Shown: one piece after another, positions 40,455 through 45,132 of the stretch
Layout of the letters: every line of letters begins with the position of its first letter
How positions within the stretch are numbered: position 1 is the stretch's first letter
Source: an uncultured Prevotellaceae bacterium
Lineage (GTDB): Bacteria > Bacteroidota > Bacteroidia > Bacteroidales > Bacteroidaceae
Direction of reading: 5' to 3'
Assembly: GCA_900320565.1 (NCBI GenBank)
Contig: ONSR01000019.1
Span: 1-45,132, forward strand
Length of the DNA stretch: 45,132 nt
The notes under the pieces: generated by a model
Told to the model about the DNA's origin: nothing
Seen by the model: only the letters and a program-made list of their open reading frames with translations
The model's database searches: none
Position numbers and translations under genes: made by a program

Positions 40455-41191
40455 AGACGGCAATCAAGATATTTCTGCTTCTGGCAGTCGTGGGCTACCT
40501 TGTGGTCGCTATCTGGAAGTTTGGCGGCCAGGCAGAGGACAGGACTTGCGAGGGCATTCGTGTCGAGATAATCGACAGCATCCCCGATGGCTTCATCACG
40601 GACGAGTATGTGCGTTCCATCCTGACGCGCAACAAGATATCGCCCGAGGGCATGAAGATAAGCGAAGTCAACCTGGAGCAGATAGAGCAGCTGATGCTCG
40701 AGGAGTCGCACATCGAGCGTGCCTCCTGCTATTACGATGCGGCAGGCAGGCTCTGCATCAAGGTTGTGCCACAGCAGCCCATACTGCACGTCATCAGTCA
40801 GAAGGGCGAGGACTACTACCTCTCGAGCACCGGCCTCCCGATGGCAACCGGCACCTTCAACGTGGACCTCTGTGTTGCCACGGGCAACATCACGAAGAAG
40901 TTTGCTGCCGAACACCTCCTGGAGTTCGCACGATATATCCACGACGACCTCTTCTGGAGCGAACAGATAGAGCAGATACACGTCGTCAGCCCCGAGGAGA
41001 TAGAGCTGTATCCACGCGTCGGCCAGCATGTCATCGAACTGGGCAGCGTAAATGGATTCCAAGAGAAACTAGGCCGCCTGCGCACCTTCTACCGTGAAGG
41101 ACTGGAGCGCGTGGGCTGGAACAAATACAGTAAGATAAGTCTGGCATACGACGGACAGGTCGTCTGCACCAGAGCAAATAGTAAAAAGTAA
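40451..41191 (+). CDS. ftsQ: Cell-division protein FtsQ
   Basis: A 246-aa bitopic protein. A single membrane helix lies at ~5-22 (IKIFLLLAVVGYLVVAIW) after a very short cytoplasmic tail, followed by a POTRA-like domain (~35-105; IPDGFITDEYVRSIL, EQIEQLMLEESHIERASCYYD) and an FtsQ beta-domain. It links early and late divisome components through FtsL/FtsB. The start at 40451 overlaps the murC stop by 4 nt and gives the membrane anchor directly; the longer upstream extension lies inside murC and was discarded. It is followed by a 164-nt gap containing the second in-operon 22-nt array. Confidence 0.93.
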   Translation: MKTAIKIFLLLAVVGYLVVAIWKFGGQAEDRTCEGIRVEIIDSIPDGFITDEYVRSILTRNKISPEGMKISEVNLEQIEQLMLEESHIERASCYYDAAGRLCIKVVPQQPILHVISQKGEDYYLSSTGLPMATGTFNVDLCVATGNITKKFAAEHLLEFARYIHDDLFWSEQIEQIHVVSPEEIELYPRVGQHVIELGSVNGFQEKLGRLRTFYREGLERVGWNKYSKISLAYDGQVVCTRANSKK

Positions 41192-41214
41192 TGATGGCTA
41201 CCAATACATCAGCC

Positions 41215-41310
41215 AACGCCCTATAGGGAAAGAGCCAACGCCCTATAGAGGAAGAGCCAACGCCCTATAGGGGAATGGCCAACGCCCTATAGGGGAATGA
41301 AAGACGCCCC
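41215..41310. repeat. 22-nt tandem array before ftsA (4.4 units)
   Basis: Units start exactly at 41215, 41237, 41259 and 41281 (AACGCCCTATAGGGAAAGAGCC-type, 22 nt each), followed by a partial GACGCCCC unit at 41303. Same unit, length and number of copies as the array before mraY. The second unit has CCTATAGAGG, a decayed palindrome. Confidence 0.9.
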
Positions 41311-41355
41311 GTAAGGCATGAAATGACACAACGCATCAACTAAAATATCAAATAT

Positions 41356-42690
41356 ATGGGAGCAGAAAAAGACATTATCATTGCAGTAGAGCTGGCATCG
41401 ACAGCTATACGCGCCATCGCAGGCAAGAGGGAACCTGACGGCAGTATGCAGGTACTTGCCTTTGCCCAAGAAGAGTCGCCCAACACCATCCGCAAGGGCA
41501 TCATCGACAACATCGACAAAACGACACAGGCACTGACTCGTGTCGTAGCCAAGCTGAACGAGAAGCTGGGCGTTAAGGTCAACAGTGTCTATGTAGGCCT
41601 GGGCGGCCAGTCGTTGCGCTCAGTGCACAACCGTGTGCTGCTGCAGTTCGACGGCCTGGAACTCCTTTCGCACAAGACCATCGACAAGATGTGCGACACC
41701 AACAGCGGCGTCGTCTATCCCAATGCCGAGATTAAAGAAGTCGTTCCGCAAGAGTTCACCATCGGCAGTCGTAGCGTGGTCGATCCCGTCGGCATGCAGG
41801 CCGAGATGATCGAAGCGAACTTCATCAACATCATCGCACGCAACACACTCGAGGAGAACATCCGCAAGTGCATCAATGCCGCTGGCCTTGAGGTGCAGGA
41901 GATACTCATCTCGCCACTGTGCCAGGCCAATACGCTGCTCACCCCCAACGAGAAGCGTTCCGGCTGCGCCTTGGTGGATATGGGTGCCGACACCACAACG
42001 GTGAGCGTCTATGTCAACAACATCCTGCGTCACCTTTGCGTCATTCCTATCGGCGGCTCCAATGTCACAAGCGACATCACCAGCCTCAAGGTGGAAGCCG
42101 AAGAAGCCGAAGAACTGAAGAAGAAATACGGCACAGCCTTCCGACCCGATAACGAAGACAAGACAGGACAGAAGATCAGCCTGAGCTTCGACCGTACGGA
42201 AGACGAGGAAAAGCTCCAGGAAATCGTCGAGGCACGCTACGAAGAGATCGTTGCCAACGTCTGGCACCACATCTCGCCCTATAAGGACAAGATGCTCTCG
42301 GGCATCGTCCTGACAGGCGGCGCAGCTCGCATTCCCGACCTTCCACAGGCTTTCGCAAGACAGACAGGCGGCGAACTGAACCTCCGCATAGCAAAAGGCC
42401 TCCCCGAGAACGTCACCATCTCATTTGGCGTACAGGTGGGCGAACCAGACCGCCTCTATACCCTCTATGCACTGCTGCTGGAGGGCAAAGAGAATTGCGT
42501 AGGCGAAGAGTCAAAAGCACCGGCTCAGGACACATTTGACTTCGAGCCGAAGGAAGAAGAGCCTGAGGTAAAGGCAGAACAGGAAACACAGGAAAGTCAA
42601 GAAACTCAGGAGAAGCAGGAGAAGAAAGGCCCCTCAGCCTTCAGCCGTTTATGGAAGACAATAGGCGACATGCTTTCCGACGAAGAATAA
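41356..42690 (+). CDS. ftsA: Cell-division actin homologue FtsA
   Basis: A 444-aa actin-like ATPase that tethers FtsZ to the membrane and activates the divisome. The N-terminal phosphate-1 block IIIAVELASTAIRAIAGK, the 1C domain with YVGLGGQSLRSVHNRVLLQF (~78-97), the ALVDMGADTTTVSVY phosphate-2 block (~205-219) and GIVLTGGAARIPDL (~315-328) are present. Residues ~390-425 are a low-complexity Glu/Gln linker (EQETQESQETQEKQE), and the last residues (PSAFSRLWKTIGDMLSDEE) form an amphipathic membrane-targeting helix. 25 nt before ftsZ. Confidence 0.96.
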   Translation: MGAEKDIIIAVELASTAIRAIAGKREPDGSMQVLAFAQEESPNTIRKGIIDNIDKTTQALTRVVAKLNEKLGVKVNSVYVGLGGQSLRSVHNRVLLQFDGLELLSHKTIDKMCDTNSGVVYPNAEIKEVVPQEFTIGSRSVVDPVGMQAEMIEANFINIIARNTLEENIRKCINAAGLEVQEILISPLCQANTLLTPNEKRSGCALVDMGADTTTVSVYVNNILRHLCVIPIGGSNVTSDITSLKVEAEEAEELKKKYGTAFRPDNEDKTGQKISLSFDRTEDEEKLQEIVEARYEEIVANVWHHISPYKDKMLSGIVLTGGAARIPDLPQAFARQTGGELNLRIAKGLPENVTISFGVQVGEPDRLYTLYALLLEGKENCVGEESKAPAQDTFDFEPKEEEPEVKAEQETQESQETQEKQEKKGPSAFSRLWKTIGDMLSDEE

Positions 42691-42715
42691 CACATTACCT
42701 TAAATAGATACAACT

Positions 42716-44026
42716 ATGGCAGAAGAAAAGAACATACAGCCAATGGGCGGCATTAACTTCGTAATGCCGAAGACAGAGAATCCTTGTATCATCAAGGTAG
42801 TAGGCGTAGGCGGCGGTGGCGGCAACGCCATCAATCACATGTATCGCGAAGGCATACACGAGGTGACCTACGTGGTTTGCAATACGGACAAGAAGGCTCT
42901 CAACGACTCGCCTGTTCCCAACCACCTGCAGTTGGGCAAGGACGGCCTTGGTGCCGGCAACAACCCCGCAGTGGGACGTCAGCGTGCTGAGGAAAGCATC
43001 GACGACATCCGCGAGATGCTCAACGACGGTACCCGCATGGTCTTCATCACAGCAGGCATGGGCGGCGGCACAGGCACTGGCGCTGCTCCCATCATTGCAC
43101 AGTGCGCGAAGGATGCAGGCATCTTGACCGTCGGCATCGTCACCATTCCCTTCAAGTTCGAGGGAAACAAGAAGATCAATCAGGCGCTGGACGGCGTCGA
43201 GGAGATAGCCAAGCACGTAGATGCCCTTCTGGTCATCAACAACGAACGCCTCCGCGAGATTTATCCCGAACTGACCGTCATCAATGCCTTTGCCAAGGCA
43301 GACGACACGCTGAGCGTGGCAGCCAAAAGCATTGCCGAAATCATTACGATGCATGGCACCATCAATCTCGACTTCCAGGACGTTACGACAGTCCTCAAGG
43401 ATGGTGGTGTGGCCATTATGAGTACAGGCTATGGCGAAGGCGAGAATCGTGTCACAAAGGCCATTCAGGAGGCCCTGAACAGTCCGCTGCTTAACAACAA
43501 CGACATCTTCAACTCGAAGAAGGTTCTGCTCAACATCAACTTCTGCAGCGAGAACGAGACGGGCAACCTCATGATGGAGGAGATGAATGAGGTGAACGAC
43601 TTCATGAGCCGCTTCCGCAAGGATGTGGAGACGAAGTGGGGCCTTGCTACCGACAGCTCGCTTGGCGATAAGGTGAAGATTACGCTGCTTGCCACAGGCT
43701 TTGGCTTACAGAACGTGCCTGGCGTCCGTGGCATAGTAGAACAGAAGGAACAGGAGCAGTCTGCTGTCGATAGGGAACTCGAGGACTACCATGAGGAGCG
43801 TGCAGGCTTCTATTACGGCTCTTCTACGGGTTCGCCTGTTCGTCGTCGTCGTCACAACACCTACATCTTCACAGATGATGACCTCGACAACGACGATATC
43901 ATCTCAATGGTCGATGCCCGTCCTGCCTACAACCGCACAAAGGACGAGGTGAGCAAGATCAAGGAGAAGAGCAGTCCTGCTCAGGAGTCTGAAACGCCAA
44001 CAATGGGCGTCGCCTTCGAACTCTAA
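42716..44026 (+). CDS. ftsZ: Cell-division tubulin homologue FtsZ
   Basis: A 436-aa GTPase that forms the Z-ring. GTP-binding VVGVGGGGGNAINHM (~24-38), the tubulin signature AGMGGGTGTGAAPI (~111-124), TIPFKFEG and the T7 synergy loop NLDFQDVTTVLKDGG (~219-233, replacing NVDFADV) are visible. The C-terminal linker includes RRRRHNTYIF. The motif ARPAYNR (~401-407) resembles the usual conserved tail IPAFLRR but is followed by a further ~30 acidic/polar residues ending MGVAFEL, so the FtsA-binding peptide may be internal rather than terminal. No terminator follows: the convergent recO stop is 5 nt away. Confidence 0.97.
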   Translation: MAEEKNIQPMGGINFVMPKTENPCIIKVVGVGGGGGNAINHMYREGIHEVTYVVCNTDKKALNDSPVPNHLQLGKDGLGAGNNPAVGRQRAEESIDDIREMLNDGTRMVFITAGMGGGTGTGAAPIIAQCAKDAGILTVGIVTIPFKFEGNKKINQALDGVEEIAKHVDALLVINNERLREIYPELTVINAFAKADDTLSVAAKSIAEIITMHGTINLDFQDVTTVLKDGGVAIMSTGYGEGENRVTKAIQEALNSPLLNNNDIFNSKKVLLNINFCSENETGNLMMEEMNEVNDFMSRFRKDVETKWGLATDSSLGDKVKITLLATGFGLQNVPGVRGIVEQKEQEQSAVDRELEDYHEERAGFYYGSSTGSPVRRRRHNTYIFTDDDLDNDDIISMVDARPAYNRTKDEVSKIKEKSSPAQESETPTMGVAFEL

Positions 44027-44031
44027 ACATC

Positions 44032-44760
44032 TTAGGCCAGAACCTCACGCAACACAGCAAGCGAACGCAGGTCGCGGAACTCAGGCACGTGCAACTGATA
44101 GTAAAGGGTAAGTACATCCAGCATTCGGTTGCGCTGCTGCCGCGTCAGCAGGAAGCGATGCATGTTGCGCACATTCATTCGTAGCAACTTAGGCATCATA
44201 GCAACCTCTTGCCCTTTGAGGAAGAAGTTGTGCTTGGGTTCTGTATCTGTTGCAATGCTGTCTTTCAAATCGAAGAAAGGCAGCTTGTTCTTTTTGTCCA
44301 TGTTAGGCCAGAAGCCCAGATAATACGTCATGCGTGTGAGGAAAGCGACATGGAAGTTGGCCAGCCCTTCATTCGTCATATCGAACCACTGCAGACTATA
44401 TAATATATAATGGTATAGGTCGGGATTCTTCACCTCGCTTCTCAGTACGTTGTGCAGGAACTCGGACAGGAAGAGGGCTACCGTCTCCTTAATAGGGTCG
44501 TAGGGTAGGGAGGTGTAGCAATGCGCGATGTGTACTTCCTGGATGCGTTGCAAGGAGGCTGTTGCGCGATAGTCGAACATCACTTCCACGACGTTGAGCG
44601 GTCGCAGCAACGTCGTGTGGATACTCTTTTTACGCTGCTGTCGTCGGTCGCGCACGAGAAAGGAGACACTGCCACGCGACAAAGTGAAGATGTCCACGAT
44701 GGCACTGTCGTCGTTGTATCTGTTGTAATGAAGTACGATTCCTTGCGTTGTCTCGACCAT
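44032..44760 (-). CDS. recO: DNA repair protein RecO
   Basis: A 242-aa recombination mediator of the RecFOR pathway that helps load RecA on SSB-coated DNA. The N-terminal OB-fold begins TTQGIVLHYNRYNDDSAIVDIFTLSRGSVSFLVRDRRQ (~4-41), followed by the helical domain (HCYTSLPYDPIKETVALFLSEFLHNVLR). The zinc-binding cysteines of some RecO proteins are absent, as in other Bacteroidetes. Convergent with ftsZ with only 5 nt between the stops, so transcripts must overlap. A TACCTTTA box at 44785-44792 (minus strand) may be its promoter, and GAAAGGAT precedes the start. Confidence 0.9.
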   Translation of the reverse strand: MVETTQGIVLHYNRYNDDSAIVDIFTLSRGSVSFLVRDRRQQRKKSIHTTLLRPLNVVEVMFDYRATASLQRIQEVHIAHCYTSLPYDPIKETVALFLSEFLHNVLRSEVKNPDLYHYILYSLQWFDMTNEGLANFHVAFLTRMTYYLGFWPNMDKKNKLPFFDLKDSIATDTEPKHNFFLKGQEVAMMPKLLRMNVRNMHRFLLTRQQRNRMLDVLTLYYQLHVPEFRDLRSLAVLREVLA

Positions 44761-44864
44761 ATCCTTTCGTCTTCTTTCAGTATGTAAAGGTACATAAAAG
44801 AGCGCACTTTATGGGCATGCAAAAGGAAAAATGCATCGAAAGCGACATTTTTCCTTGAAATTAT

Positions 44865-44895
44865 TTTGTCAGTCTCGGAAATTGTTATACCTTTG
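44865..44895 (+). promoter_or_regulatory. Promoter of the tRNA-Glu transcript
   Basis: TTTG (44865-44868), 19 nt, TACCTTTG (44888-44895): a full consensus match. The next gene downstream is tRNA-Glu, about 138 nt away. Confidence 0.75.
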
Positions 44896-44904
44896 CACCC
44901 GCAA

Positions 44905-45030
44905 TTGAGCCCCCGTGCTCGAAAGCATAGGCTAAAAGCCGGACTTTTTCGGTAAGCCAAATGAACAGAAACAAGTTTACTTGCTTTTCTGTCATGGCGA
45001 GAAAAAGGCGCACTTAACGAAGTGCGAAGG
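44905..45030 (+). other. Structured leader between promoter and tRNA-Glu
   Basis: Three stem-loops are visible: GGCT-AAA-AGCC (about 44930-44940), an imperfect ACAGAAACAAGT / ACTTGCTTTTCTGT stem (about 44965-44994), and CGCACTT-AACG-AAGTGCG (about 45009-45026). The last stops a few bases before the tRNA. A tiny frame (MNRNKFTCFSVMARKRRT, 44961-45017) also runs through it, but nothing supports translation. The leader is probably removed by RNase processing; a regulatory role is possible. Confidence 0.5.
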
Positions 45031-45033
45031 TAT

Positions 45034-45105
45034 GGTCCCTTCGTCTATCGGTTAGGACGAGAGATTTTCATTCTCTAAAGAGGAGTTCGACTCTCCTAGG
45101 GACTA
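45034..45105 (+). tRNA. tRNA-Glu (anticodon TTC)
   Basis: A 72-nt cloverleaf. Acceptor GGTCCCT pairs with AGGGACT (one G-U), anticodon stem AGAGA/TCTCT encloses TTTTCAT with TTC at 45067-45069, and the T arm is AGGAG-TTCGACT-CTCCT. The 3' CCA is not encoded (A then CAA follows), which is usual in this phylum. The D arm contains TCGGTTAGGA. Read as glutamate GAA/GAG. Confidence 0.97.
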
Positions 45106-45132
45106 CAAGAGAAACAAGTAATAAAATAAGAT

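Overview
The window looks like a chromosomal segment of a Bacteroidales bacterium, most likely Prevotellaceae. The evidence is the repeated Bacteroidetes-type promoter (TTTG, 19-20 nt, TAnnTTTG), the rpmB-rpmG-DUF4295 trio, a GH97 glycosidase, secreted proteins with a short 'NLAGQKV...GIVIQGGKKLLKK'-like C-terminus, and a dcw cluster without murF or ddl but with a Bacteroidetes FtsL-like protein. No transposase, integrase, phage gene, cas gene or rRNA was seen. One tRNA-Glu(TTC) lies at the right edge.

Layout. (1) 1-2.9 kb: a lipocalin-like fragment, a PD40 beta-propeller protein and an outer-membrane-type protein. A 95-nt inverted-repeat element and decayed copies of the first two genes follow; the second PD40 copy is cut off and abuts the membrane tail of a GT2 glycosyltransferase. 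(2) 2.9-6.8 kb: a surface-glycan operon (GT-C membrane protein, UDP-galactopyranose mutase, GtrA protein, GT2 enzyme), probably for a galactofuranose-containing glycan. (3) 6.8-9 kb: DEDDh exonuclease, DUF4332 protein, unknown secreted protein. (4) 9.2-21.3 kb: two giant paralogous secreted LRR/beta-repeat proteins on the minus strand with duplicated upstream regions. The first is broken by a frameshift and is preceded by an unlisted 57-aa gene that is deleted from the second copy. Between them are a phosphoethanolamine-transferase-like enzyme and a PAP2 phosphatase. (5) 21.8-25.9 kb: a GH97 glycosidase translationally coupled to a C69 dipeptidase. (6) 26-28.2 kb: ribosomal proteins L28 and L33, a DUF4295 protein and an M16 peptidase. 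(7) 28.4-44 kb: the division and cell-wall operon mraZ-rsmH-ftsL-ftsI-murE-mraY-murD-ftsW-murG-murC-ftsQ-ftsA-ftsZ, with a recognisable MraZ operator overlapping its promoter, and recO convergent to ftsZ.

The most unusual content is non-coding. Five intergenic arrays have an exact 22-nt period: three composite palindromic arrays in the accessory half, and two arrays filling the only two large gaps of the dcw operon (before mraY and before ftsA). Three copies of a roughly 75-nt two-hairpin element abut the stop codons of minus-strand genes, and one of their stems carries compensatory base-pair changes, which indicates selection on structure. Both giant-gene upstream regions also keep a 22-nt-spaced direct repeat (ATTTTGGAAG). 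All functions given for these elements are inference.
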